DNA of 64,000 nt, from contig CAKOWZ010000001.1 of assembly GCA_934129745.1 (NCBI GenBank), positions 248,001-312,000 on the forward strand, given 5' to 3'. This stretch comes from an uncultured Clostridia bacterium. Its GTDB lineage: Bacteria > Bacillota > Clostridia > TANB77 > CAG-508. Position numbers and translations under genes: made by a program. Under the pieces are notes generated by a model. The model was not told where the DNA came from, did no database searches, and was given only the letters and a program-made list of their open reading frames with translations. Each line of letters opens with the position of its first letter. The stretch's first letter is position 1. This document shows, in pieces, positions 24,789 through 33,228 of this stretch.

Positions 24789-26567
24789 ATGAATAAAGAA
24801 ATACACAATGAAGTTGAATATAAAAATGAAAAGAAAAAAATAATTAATAATTGGTTTGAATTACAACTTGATAGTAAGTACATTACGGATTTAATAATTG
24901 AAATCAATGATAAATCATATATAAAGAAGTGTATAAAAAATAGGGAAAAGTTAAATTTAGGATCATCGTGTGTTGTAAAATTAATTAAGAAAATTAATAA
25001 TGTAAAATATATAAAAAGATGTGTAAAAAAGAAAGATGAATTGAGATTAGCATCATATCACTTATCAAAATTGATAAAGGCAACAAATGATAAAAATTAC
25101 ATTATTAAGTGCATAAATAAAAGAAGTAAACTTAAATTAAGTTCTTATTATGTGGCAGAATTAATAAAGTTTACTAATGATAAAGAATATATAATAGATT
25201 GCATAGAAAATTGTAAAAAACTTAATCTAGATTCTTACATAATAACTAAACTAATCGAATTTTTAGAGGATGAGGAATATACAAAAAGAAGTATTTGTAA
25301 TGCGACTGATCTTGGTTTGACCAAAGAAGATATAACATATTTAATAAAATCTACTGGAGAGGATAAATATAATAAGAAATATATAGATTCAAAAATAAAT
25401 CAAGAACTTGATTCGAAAAATATAGTTGATTTAATAATAAATACAGAAAATCAAGAGTATATAAAATTTTGTATAAAAAACAGTGAAAGACTTAAATTAA
25501 AATCAGCTGATTTAACGAATTTAATTCTATTAACTCAGGATAGAGAATATATAACCAAATATATTTATAATAAGTATATTTTTAAATTGGGAGATATTAA
25601 CGTTTTAAAAAATGCAATAAACAAAAATGGTGTAATTAATAAAATTAAAAATGAATGCATAATAGATTTACCAGAAAATATGACAATTGGAATAGAAATA
25701 GAAACAGTTGGGAGATATTCTGACAGAATAAAAAAATCAGCAATAAATTTAGAAAATTGGGAAATAAAACAAGATGATAGCGTAAAGGAAGATATAAGTG
25801 GTGAAAATGGAATAGAAATTATTTCGCCAATATTGGATGAGACTAATGAAAGAAATACAGAACAAATAGTTAGAATTCTAAAAATATTAAAGACAATAGG
25901 ACAACATACAAATGACAGTTGTGGAGGGCATATACATATAGGGTGTAATTATTTAAAAAATGTTAGGTCATATATTAATTTAATTGAGATATGGGGAAAC
26001 GCAGAATATATTTTTTATGTTATCGGTAACAAGGAAGGTTCAACGCCAAGAGGAATTGAGTATTCAAGTCCAATATCAAAGATTTTGGAAAAATATTCTA
26101 TAAAGAAAGACATAAGCTTGGAACAAATAAAAAAAGAAATAGTAAAACTTCAAGGAACAAGAGCAAAGGGAATTAATTTTATAAATATATTACCAAATAC
26201 TAAAGGAACAATAGAATTTAGATTATCTAATGGAACTATAGAACCTGATGTGTGGATTCAAAACATAAATTTATATGGTAATATTTTAGTCGCAGCACAA
26301 AAATTATCAGAGATACAAGAAAAATGTGTTGAGAAGAGAACAGAACATGAAAAAAATTTTTTAAATGATTTTGAAAAATTAAAATTAGAAAAGAAAAATA
26401 AAAAGAAACTAGAGATTTTGTTGAATATATTAATAAAAGACGAGTCAATAAAAGATGTATATAGAAATAGATATAGTACAAATGTAAAGTTATTACAAAA
26501 TAAAAAAAAATTAAATCATTTATTAAAATCGAAAATTACTAAAAAAGGTATTAATTTAAAAAAATAA
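24789..26567 (+). CDS. Helical-repeat protein with a C-terminal amidoligase domain
   Basis: A 592-residue protein in two halves. Residues about 30-270 contain roughly seven degenerate repeats of about 33 residues built on YIKKCIKNREKLNL, then S..V..LIK..N, likely a helical solenoid for binding a partner. Residues about 298-520 match the COOH-NH2 ligase (Amidoligase_2) pattern: GIEIETVGR, NGIEIISPIL, SCGGHIHIGCNYL and GTIEFRLSNGT. Amidoligases of this superfamily make amide or isopeptide bonds with ATP, and were proposed to tag peptides or proteins. The solenoid could select the target. AAGGAAAGG precedes ATG 24789. It closes the island; a GGGACGCGTCCC repeat follows. Confidence 0.8.
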   Translation: MNKEIHNEVEYKNEKKKIINNWFELQLDSKYITDLIIEINDKSYIKKCIKNREKLNLGSSCVVKLIKKINNVKYIKRCVKKKDELRLASYHLSKLIKATNDKNYIIKCINKRSKLKLSSYYVAELIKFTNDKEYIIDCIENCKKLNLDSYIITKLIEFLEDEEYTKRSICNATDLGLTKEDITYLIKSTGEDKYNKKYIDSKINQELDSKNIVDLIINTENQEYIKFCIKNSERLKLKSADLTNLILLTQDREYITKYIYNKYIFKLGDINVLKNAINKNGVINKIKNECIIDLPENMTIGIEIETVGRYSDRIKKSAINLENWEIKQDDSVKEDISGENGIEIISPILDETNERNTEQIVRILKILKTIGQHTNDSCGGHIHIGCNYLKNVRSYINLIEIWGNAEYIFYVIGNKEGSTPRGIEYSSPISKILEKYSIKKDISLEQIKKEIVKLQGTRAKGINFINILPNTKGTIEFRLSNGTIEPDVWIQNINLYGNILVAAQKLSEIQEKCVEKRTEHEKNFLNDFEKLKLEKKNKKKLEILLNILIKDESIKDVYRNRYSTNVKLLQNKKKLNHLLKSKITKKGINLKK

Positions 26568-26572
26568 TAATA

Positions 26573-26635
26573 GACAATCGGGGACGCGTCCTAATTGCTC
26601 ATTTGAGCAATTGGGACGCGTCCCCAACTGTCCAC
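26573..26635. repeat. Dispersed palindromic repeat, copy 2
   Basis: Two GGGACGCGTCC palindromes flank an inner inverted repeat TTGCTCATTTGAGCAA, giving a 63-bp nested hairpin. The right end AACTGTCCAC equals the arm of copy 1. Confidence 0.85.
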
Positions 26636-26718
26636 TAAATATTTTTTAGAAGAGTGTTCCTTTTTCAAAGAAAATAGGGTATAATAGTATAGATTAAAAA
26701 TTTAATAGAGAGGAGAAC

Positions 26719-26754
26719 ATGATTATAAAAAATAATCATGTAATAGAAATTTGA
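26719..26754 (+). CDS. Eleven-codon leader ORF coupled to rodA
   Basis: The only good ribosome site before rodA (AGAGGAGA) serves this ATG, which encodes MIIKNNHVIEI and ends in TGA overlapping the rodA TTG start (ATTGA). CATGATTAT and ATAATCATG within it form a hairpin. Translational coupling to rodA is inferred. Confidence 0.45.
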   Translation: MIIKNNHVIEI

Positions 26755-27857
26755 ATAAAAAGTTACTAAAAAATATAGAATGGTCTATTTTAGTGTGTGT
26801 ATCTATTTTAATTTTAATAGGATGTGTAGCATTATATTCTGCAACACAGGGGTCTGGAAATGATGAACTTATAAAACAATTGGTATGGCTTGGAATTAGT
26901 ATTCCTGTTATGATTGGAATTATTGTTTTAGATTATAATACAATTATTAAATTTGCACCAATTGGATATGGAATAATTTTAATTTCATTGATTGCAGTAT
27001 TATTTACTTCACCTATAAATGGGGCAACAAGCTGGTTTATTATGGGACCTGTATCTATTCAACCGTCTGAGTTTGCAAAGATTTTTGTAATTTTAACATT
27101 AGCATTAACAATATCTAAAATTCAGGAAAATGGAAAAGATCAAATAAGTAAACCAATAAAATTAGGATTAAGTTTATTGGTTGTTGCAATTCCAATTTTG
27201 TTAATTATAAAACAACCAGATTATGGAACAGCAATTGCATTTGTTGTTGCAACAATATTTATGTTATATACATCTGGAATTAATCGAAAATATATAATAA
27301 TATCATTAATTTTAATAATTATTGCATTACCTTTATTATATTTTTTGGTATTACCAGAACATGCAAAAATAAGAATTGACGTATTTTTAAATCCAGATAT
27401 AGATCCAAGAGGGTCAGGATATAATATAATTCAATCAAAATTAGCAATAGGCTCAGGGCAATTATTTGGAATGGGTATAAAACAAGGAAACCAAACACAA
27501 TTAGGGTATTTATATCCAAAAACAACTGACTTTATTTTTTCTGTAATAGGAGAAGAAATGGGGTTTATAACTGCTGGATTGATAATAGTTTTATATGTTT
27601 TTATGATTACGAAAATTATTTATATTGCTAAAACTGCTAAAGATGATAAAGGTTCATATATTGCAATTGGTATTGCAGGAATTTTTGTTTTTCATATGGT
27701 TGAGAATATTGGTATGACAATGGGATTATTGCCAATTACAGGTGTTCCATTACCTTTTGTAAGTTATGGTGGAAGCTCATTATTAACTAATTTGATTTTA
27801 ATTGGTTTGGTTTTAAATATTAGTGCTAGAAGAAAAAAATCGTTGTTTATTGAATAG
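26751..27857 (+). CDS. rodA: SEDS-family peptidoglycan polymerase RodA
   Basis: Polytopic membrane glycosyltransferase that polymerises lipid II. The 368-residue protein has about ten membrane spans and SEDS signatures: GATSWFIMGPVSIQPSEFAK, DPRGSGYNIIQSKLAIGSG and the GLLPITGVPLPFVSYGGSS end. The length and start (NKKLLKNIEWSIL) fit RodA better than FtsW. The start is TTG 26751 without its own Shine-Dalgarno, apparently coupled to the leader ORF. The 130 bases after it are AT-rich with no gene. Confidence 0.88.
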   Translation: MNKKLLKNIEWSILVCVSILILIGCVALYSATQGSGNDELIKQLVWLGISIPVMIGIIVLDYNTIIKFAPIGYGIILISLIAVLFTSPINGATSWFIMGPVSIQPSEFAKIFVILTLALTISKIQENGKDQISKPIKLGLSLLVVAIPILLIIKQPDYGTAIAFVVATIFMLYTSGINRKYIIISLILIIIALPLLYFLVLPEHAKIRIDVFLNPDIDPRGSGYNIIQSKLAIGSGQLFGMGIKQGNQTQLGYLYPKTTDFIFSVIGEEMGFITAGLIIVLYVFMITKIIYIAKTAKDDKGSYIAIGIAGIFVFHMVENIGMTMGLLPITGVPLPFVSYGGSSLLTNLILIGLVLNISARRKKSLFIE

Positions 27858-27999
27858 AAATGCAAAAGAAAAATATTGAATTAGAATATTGAAAAAAATA
27901 TGAAATTAAAATATACATGAAATATGAAATTTATATAAGAAATTAAAATATGTATGAAATTAAAATATGAAAATGGTTGTCTAAAAATTGGAGGAAAAG

Positions 28000-28977
28000 T
28001 TGAAAAATATGGAAAACAAATATATTAAACCATTAAAAATAGGAAATGTAGAATTAAAAAATAATATATTATTAGCACCAATGGCAGGAATTACAGATAG
28101 ACCTTTTAGAATAATTTGTGAAGAGTTTAATCCAGGATTAGTTTGTACTGAAATGGTAAGTGGAAAAGGTTTATATTATGATGATAAAAAAACAGATTTA
28201 TTGCTTAATATGGAAGGTGAGAAAAGACCTATAAGTGCTCAGATTTTTGGAAATGATATTGAAGCAATGAAATATGCAGCAAAATATGTTAGTGAAATTG
28301 CAGATATTGTTGATATTAATATGGGATGTCCAGCACCTAAAGTTGTGAAAAATGGTGATGGTAGTAAACTATTATTGAATTTACCATTGGTTGAAGAAAT
28401 AGTAAAATCAGTTGTTTCAGTTTCAAAAGTTCCTGTTACTGTTAAAATAAGAAAAGGTTGGGACTCAAATAATATTGTTGCAGTTGAAGCAGCTCAAGTT
28501 ATTGAAAGAGCTGGAGCTTCAGCAATTACAATTCATGGTAGAACTAGAGCCGAATTTTATTCAGGAATTGCAGATTGGGATAGTATAAAAAAAGTTAAAC
28601 AAAGTGTATCAATTCCTGTAATTGGAAATGGTGATGTTACATGTTTAGAAGATGCAGTAAAAATGTTTGAAACAACAGGTGTTGATGGTATTATGATTGG
28701 TAGAGGAGCACTTGGAAATCCTTGGATTTTTGATGAAATTATAAATGGAGAATCTTATAAAAATATATCAAATAAAGAAAAATTAAGAGTTATTTTGAAA
28801 CATTTAAATTTAGAAATTCAGGAAAAAGGTGAGATTACAGGAATCAGAGAAATGAGAAAACATTTAGGATGGTACATAAAAAATGGAAAAGATGCTTCTA
28901 AATTTAGAGCTAGGGTTAATTGTATTGAAAATAGAAGTGAGCTAGAAGAGTGTCTTAAGGAGTATTTTAAAGATTAA
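28000..28977 (+). CDS. dusB: tRNA-dihydrouridine synthase
   Basis: FMN enzyme that reduces uridine to dihydrouridine in tRNA. It shows the start of the TIM barrel (LAPMAGITDRPFR), the catalytic-Cys motif NMGCPAPKVVKNGDGS, TVKIRKGW, TIHGRTRAEFYSG and IGNGDVTC, MIGRGALGNPW. It is about 325 residues. GGAGG at 27990-27994 favours TTG 28000; ATG 28009 is the alternative. The DusB assignment rests on the PAPKVVK motif. Confidence 0.9.
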   Translation: MKNMENKYIKPLKIGNVELKNNILLAPMAGITDRPFRIICEEFNPGLVCTEMVSGKGLYYDDKKTDLLLNMEGEKRPISAQIFGNDIEAMKYAAKYVSEIADIVDINMGCPAPKVVKNGDGSKLLLNLPLVEEIVKSVVSVSKVPVTVKIRKGWDSNNIVAVEAAQVIERAGASAITIHGRTRAEFYSGIADWDSIKKVKQSVSIPVIGNGDVTCLEDAVKMFETTGVDGIMIGRGALGNPWIFDEIINGESYKNISNKEKLRVILKHLNLEIQEKGEITGIREMRKHLGWYIKNGKDASKFRARVNCIENRSELEECLKEYFKD

Positions 28978-29156
28978 TTAAATATATTTAGAAAATATGA
29001 TTGTTATATAAAATGGACGATTTTGTTTGAGCATATTTTATTAAATTATGAATAATAATTTATAAGATTAATAAATATGCCTAAATAGAACCGTCCTAAT
29101 TTCGTTATTTATCAAGGTTTTAGGCTTTAAATAAAATCAAGGAAGGAATTGATTAT

Positions 29157-29831
29157 ATGAAAAATAAGAAAATATTAATAATAGTTGTTATATTAACAAC
29201 AGTTTTCATTTTAAGTTTCACAATTTTTAAAATTATCAATTATAAAAAAATTCAAACTGGAAATAATATAAGTGACAAAACCTTAACACAGGTTGAAGAT
29301 TATATTTTAAATATTAGTTCTTATGATGCTGAAATAGAAGTAGAAATAGAATCTAATAAAAATAAAAACAAGTATATTATTAACCAAAAATTTTACAGTC
29401 CAAATATAGCAAGTCAACAGGTAATAGAACCAAAAAATATTGAGGGATTGACAGTTAAATATGATGGATCTAATTTAGAAATTTCAAATACAAAATTGAA
29501 TTTAAGTACTATTTATGAAAATTATGAATATTTAGCTGATAATGTTTTATGGTTAAGCGATTTTTCACAAAACTATAGAAATAATGGTGGAACAATAAAT
29601 GAGGAAAATGGGATAATTGTAATGGAAACTAAAAGAGATAATAGCAAATATTCTGCAAAAGAAAAGCTATATATAGACAGAAATGCTAATAAAGTTACAA
29701 AATTGGTCATTGAGGATGAGAACAACAAGAGTAGAATCTACATAACATATAATAAGATAGAAATTGGTAGTTTAAATAGAGAAAATGTATTAGCTTTTAA
29801 AACAGATTTTGTAAAATCATGTGATATATAA
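29157..29831 (+). CDS. Membrane-anchored extracytoplasmic protein, LolA-like beta fold possible
   Basis: A 224-residue protein with a basic N-terminus and a single hydrophobic segment (residues 5-25), no lipobox Cys. The rest is extracellular and beta-rich, with patterns such as YDAEIEVEIESNKNKNKYII, IEGLTVKYDGSNLEIS and EKLYIDRNANKVTKLVIED. This resembles outer-membrane-lipoprotein-sorting (LolA/DUF4367-like) proteins of Clostridia, but that is a guess from strand pattern. It lies just upstream of mazF. Confidence 0.6.
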   Translation: MKNKKILIIVVILTTVFILSFTIFKIINYKKIQTGNNISDKTLTQVEDYILNISSYDAEIEVEIESNKNKNKYIINQKFYSPNIASQQVIEPKNIEGLTVKYDGSNLEISNTKLNLSTIYENYEYLADNVLWLSDFSQNYRNNGGTINEENGIIVMETKRDNSKYSAKEKLYIDRNANKVTKLVIEDENNKSRIYITYNKIEIGSLNRENVLAFKTDFVKSCDI

Positions 29832-29943
29832 ACTATAAGTGGTAATTAATAAAAATAGAATATTAACTACATTTTTATCTGACTAATATTTAAATATATA
29901 AATTGATATTGTTTTATTTAGAGAAATAGTGGGAGTGATTAAA

Positions 29944-30288
29944 ATGATAGTTAAAAGAGGAGATATGTTTTATGCGGATTTGAGCCCAGTTGTAGGTTCT
30001 GAACAGGGTGGGATAAGACCTGTTGTAATAATACAAAATGATATTGGAAATAAGCACAGTCCAACTGTAATTGCTGCTGCAATTACATCTCAAACTGGAA
30101 AAAATAAATTACCTACTCATATAGAAATTGGTTCTGAAAATAATGGATTAAAGGCAGACTCGGTTGTTCTTACTGAGCAAATTCGTACAATTGATAAAAG
30201 TAGATTAAAAGAGAAAATTGGTCATATTGATGATGTTATTGTTATGAATAAGATTAATAATGCTTTGGGAGTAAGTTTTGGACTTTAG
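29944..30288 (+). CDS. MazF/NdoA-type endoribonuclease toxin
   Basis: A 114-residue PemK/MazF-family mRNA interferase. It begins IVKRGDMFYADLSPVVGSEQ, with GGIRPVVIIQND and a C-terminal VVLTEQIRTIDKSRL, matching Bacillus NdoA. ATG 29944 is the start, with GGGAGTG just upstream; GTG 29929 lies within that site. No MazE/NdoAI-like antitoxin precedes it: the 112 bases upstream hold no ORF, and the previous gene is a membrane-anchored protein. It is convergent with htrA. Confidence 0.93.
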   Translation: MIVKRGDMFYADLSPVVGSEQGGIRPVVIIQNDIGNKHSPTVIAAAITSQTGKNKLPTHIEIGSENNGLKADSVVLTEQIRTIDKSRLKEKIGHIDDVIVMNKINNALGVSFGL

Positions 30289-30298
30289 AGAAAAATGA

Positions 30299-30341
30299 AA
30301 AATTTGGGTATGAATCGAAATTAACTCATACCCAAATTTTT
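30299..30341. terminator. Bidirectional terminator between mazF and htrA
   Basis: AAATTTGGGTATGA pairs with TCATACCCAAATTT with T runs on both strands. Confidence 0.85.
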
Positions 30342-30343
30342 TA

Positions 30344-31582
30344 TTAAGGTTGTTCACCTAAAGTAAGCTTAATATCCTCATATTTAGAATTTCTATAAAC
30401 TTTTAAAGAAACAGTATCTCCAATTTTATGAGAATTTTTTATTTCATTTAATTCATCCATAGTTTTAATTTCTTTTCCATCAATTTCAGTAATAATATCA
30501 TAAGCTTTTAAACCAGCTTTTTCAGCTGCAGAAAATTGTTCAACAGAAACAATATAAACACCCTCAACTAGATTATATTGTTTAGCAAGTTTTTCATCAA
30601 TATCTCTACCTGAAATTCCGATATAAGGCCTTTTTACTTTTCCTTCTGAAATTAATTGTTCATAAATATCAATAGTTGAATTTATAGGAATAGCAAAACC
30701 AATTCCTTCAATTCCTGTTCCTGAAAGTTTTAAAGTATTAATTCCTATAACTTCTCCTTTTGAGTTTATCAAAGCTCCACCACTATTTCCAGAATTGATT
30801 GCAGCATCAGTTTGAATTACTGTATAATTTTTACCATCTGATTCAATTATTCTACTTTTAGCACTTATAATTCCTGCTGTTACTGTACTATCCATTCCTA
30901 AAGGACTTCCAATTGCCATTGAAAATTCTCCAACTTGTATTGAATCAGAATCACCAAGTGTTGCAGCATGTAAATCAGTTTTATCAATTTTTATTACTGC
31001 TAAATCAGTTGTAGCATCTGTTCCAACAATTTTTGCATCATAAATTGTTTCATCATTATATAATTTTACTGTAACTTTGTTAGCTTCACTAACTTCATAA
31101 AATGATGATGTTGAAGTTGTATTAACAACATGATTATTTGTTAAGATATAGCCATCTTCAGAAATTATTACACCTGAACCTGTTGCTGATGCTGTTGATT
31201 GCATTGAGTATCCATAATATGGAGAATTTACTGTGTATTCAACAGTAATTCCTACAATTGATGGTAATACTTTGTTTGCTGCATAAATTCCTGTATCAGA
31301 ATAATTTTCTAGAGAAACTAAATTTGTATTAACAACTTGTTGAGTTTCTTTTGAAGAATTTGATTTATCATTTTCTTCAGATGTAGTAGTAGATTGGGAA
31401 TTTATTCCTAAAGCTTCTTTTGTTTTATCTTGAATTATTGGAAATTTTATAAATATTCCTAGAACTAGGATTGTTCCTAATAGTCCTGAGGTAAATGGTA
31501 CTAAAATACCTTTGAAAAATCCTATTTTTTGTTTTGACTTTGGATTTGAAGGTACTGTTTTAAAAAATTCATTATCATCCAT
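30344..31582 (-). CDS. HtrA/DegP-type membrane-anchored serine protease
   Basis: A 412-residue protease: cytoplasmic N-terminus, one membrane span (residues about 24-46), a Ser/Thr-rich linker, a trypsin-like domain with His in LTNNHVVN, Asp in TDLAVIKID and Ser in NSGNSGGALIN, then one PDZ domain (IGISGRDIDEKLAKQYN to GDTVSLKVYR). It degrades or refolds misfolded envelope proteins. The start at 31582 is chosen because AAGGAAGG lies about 10 bases upstream of it; the ATG at 31591 touches that site and the further open frame has none. Confidence 0.93.
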   Translation of the reverse strand: MDDNEFFKTVPSNPKSKQKIGFFKGILVPFTSGLLGTILVLGIFIKFPIIQDKTKEALGINSQSTTTSEENDKSNSSKETQQVVNTNLVSLENYSDTGIYAANKVLPSIVGITVEYTVNSPYYGYSMQSTASATGSGVIISEDGYILTNNHVVNTTSTSSFYEVSEANKVTVKLYNDETIYDAKIVGTDATTDLAVIKIDKTDLHAATLGDSDSIQVGEFSMAIGSPLGMDSTVTAGIISAKSRIIESDGKNYTVIQTDAAINSGNSGGALINSKGEVIGINTLKLSGTGIEGIGFAIPINSTIDIYEQLISEGKVKRPYIGISGRDIDEKLAKQYNLVEGVYIVSVEQFSAAEKAGLKAYDIITEIDGKEIKTMDELNEIKNSHKIGDTVSLKVYRNSKYEDIKLTLGEQP

Positions 31583-31802
31583 AAATATCATTCCTTCCTT
31601 TTTTATATAATACCTCAATATGATTATATAATACAAGATTTTTGTGAAAGTTTTGTGAAAAAAATGTGAATATTTGTTGTTGGATAATTTTGAGACATTT
31701 GAAAACTGGGTGATTTTGTTTTGATTTATACACAATTCCACCATTGATTTTTTTTAAAATGTATAATATAATCCAGAAAAGATGAAAGGAATGAAGTTAA
31801 AA

Positions 31803-32424
31803 ATGAATAATTATGTACAAAAGGCAAAAAAAAATGATGGAAAAAGTTCAATAAAACTTGTTGTTGCAATTGTTGTAATAGCTGTTGTTGCAGTGTTTGG
31901 TATAAGATATGCATTAGATTTTATAAAAAAGGAAAATGTAAAAGATGTTCAGGCAGATTTATTGCTAGTAAGGGCTAAAATAGAAATTTTAAAAGGGAAT
32001 AATGGAATGAATAAAGATGAAAATCCATTGCTAGGGTATCAGTTAAACCAATTACCAGAAGGAATTGATTTAAAGACTTTTTTTGATAAAAAAGTTATTG
32101 ATGAAAATGAGTATGAAAAATACTATTTATTAGATTCACGGATGTTTGGAAAAGCTTGAATTAAATGATTTAGTAAGTAAGTATTCTGGATATTTTATTG
32201 TGAATTATGATAATTTTGAAGTTATTTATACTGATGGATATGAAAATCAAAATGGAATGTGGTGTTATAAAATAAGTGATTTGGAAAAATCACCTGAACC
32301 TGCTAAAGTAGAACAATCTGGAGAACAAAAACAATCTGAGGAACAGGAAAATAATGGAGAAAATGCGGAAAATAGCGGAGATAAAGCTGAAAACAGTGCA
32401 AATACTACTGAAAATAGTAATTGA
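31803..32424 (+). CDS. Pilin-like single-span protein, with one +1 frame change at CGG
   Basis: Reading through one +1 shift gives about 206 residues: a basic N-terminus, a hydrophobic helix (LVVAIVVIAVVAVFGI, residues about 20-37), then VQADLLLVRAKIEILKGN, a pseudopilin-like amphipathic continuation. After the shift comes a compact domain (SKYSGYFIVNYDNFEVIYT) and a Glu/Asn/Ser-rich tail (NGENAENSGDKAENS). Without the shift the first frame stops at 32159 just after CGG 32139-32141, and the second frame has no credible start or ribosome site of its own. Both halves read as one protein. In-frame starts at 31782, 31791 and 31803 are possible; AAAGGA at 31785 favours 31803. Confidence 0.65.
32139..32141 (+). 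other. Candidate +1 frameshift site (TCA CGG A)
   Basis: The in-frame CGG follows TCA; skipping C32139 gives GGA TGT TTG GAA and opens the downstream frame to 32424. Confidence 0.6.
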
Positions 32425-32518
32425 GAAAAAATTGAATAGGATTGATAATATTTATATAGGAAGATATAAAATATATACTAAATTTATATGAAAAAATTAT
32501 GGGAACAAAAAGTAGAAT

Positions 32519-32569
32519 CCGTCCCAGGTTGCACAATGTGTGCAATTGGGACGCGTCCCCAATTGTACA
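32519..32569. repeat. Dispersed palindromic repeat, copy 3
   Basis: A GGGACGCGTCCCC palindrome with CAATT/AATTG flanks plus an inner TTGCACAATGTGTGCAA inverted repeat. It lies between the pilin-like gene and rnhB. Confidence 0.8.
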
Positions 32570-32584
32570 GAAAGGATAATTATT

Positions 32585-33223
32585 ATGAAAGAAAAAGAAC
32601 TATTAAGATTACAAGAGTTGAAAAAGATAGAAGAAGATATATATGAACATGGTAATGTAAAATATATTTGTGGAATAGATGAGGCTGGACGTGGACCTCT
32701 TGCTGGGCCTGTTGTTGTGGCAAGTGTTGTTATGCCTAGGGATTCTATGATTGAGGGGGTAAATGATTCTAAAAAGGTTTCTGAGAAGAAAAGGGAGAAA
32801 CTTTATGATGAGATTATTGAAAATGCTATTAGTTATAGTGTTGGAATTGTTGATCAAAAGGAAATTGATAGGGTTAATATTTTGAATGCTACAAAGGCTG
32901 GTTTAACTGAGTCTGTTAAAGGGTTAAAAATTAGACCTGATATTATTTTGGTTGATGCTTTAAAGGGTATTGATACTTGTGGGGTTCCATATGAGTCTAT
33001 TATTAAGGGTGATGCTAAATGTTATTCTATTGCTGCTGCTTCAATTATTGCTAAAGTTACTAGGGATAGAATTATGAGACAATGGCATGAGATTTATCCA
33101 GAATATAATTTTATTCAACATAAAGGATATGGGACTGCTGCTCATATTGCGGCTATTAAGGAATATGGATTATGTCCTTTACATAGACGTAGTTTTGTTA
33201 AAAATATTGTGGGAGAGGAATGA
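32585..33223 (+). CDS. rnhB: Ribonuclease HII
   Basis: Cleaves RNA in RNA-DNA hybrids and at single ribonucleotides. The 212-residue protein has the RNase HII motif ICGIDEAGRGPLAGPVVVA with the first catalytic Asp-Glu, then NDSKKVSEKKRE, LVDALKGI and KGDAKCYSIAAASIIAKVTRD, and ends QHKGYGTAAHIAAIKEYG. The start is ATG 32585, with AAAGGA 9 bases before; the open frame upstream runs into the repeat. pdp follows 5 bases after the stop. Confidence 0.96.
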   Translation: MKEKELLRLQELKKIEEDIYEHGNVKYICGIDEAGRGPLAGPVVVASVVMPRDSMIEGVNDSKKVSEKKREKLYDEIIENAISYSVGIVDQKEIDRVNILNATKAGLTESVKGLKIRPDIILVDALKGIDTCGVPYESIIKGDAKCYSIAAASIIAKVTRDRIMRQWHEIYPEYNFIQHKGYGTAAHIAAIKEYGLCPLHRRSFVKNIVGEE

Positions 33224-33228
33224 TGTAA

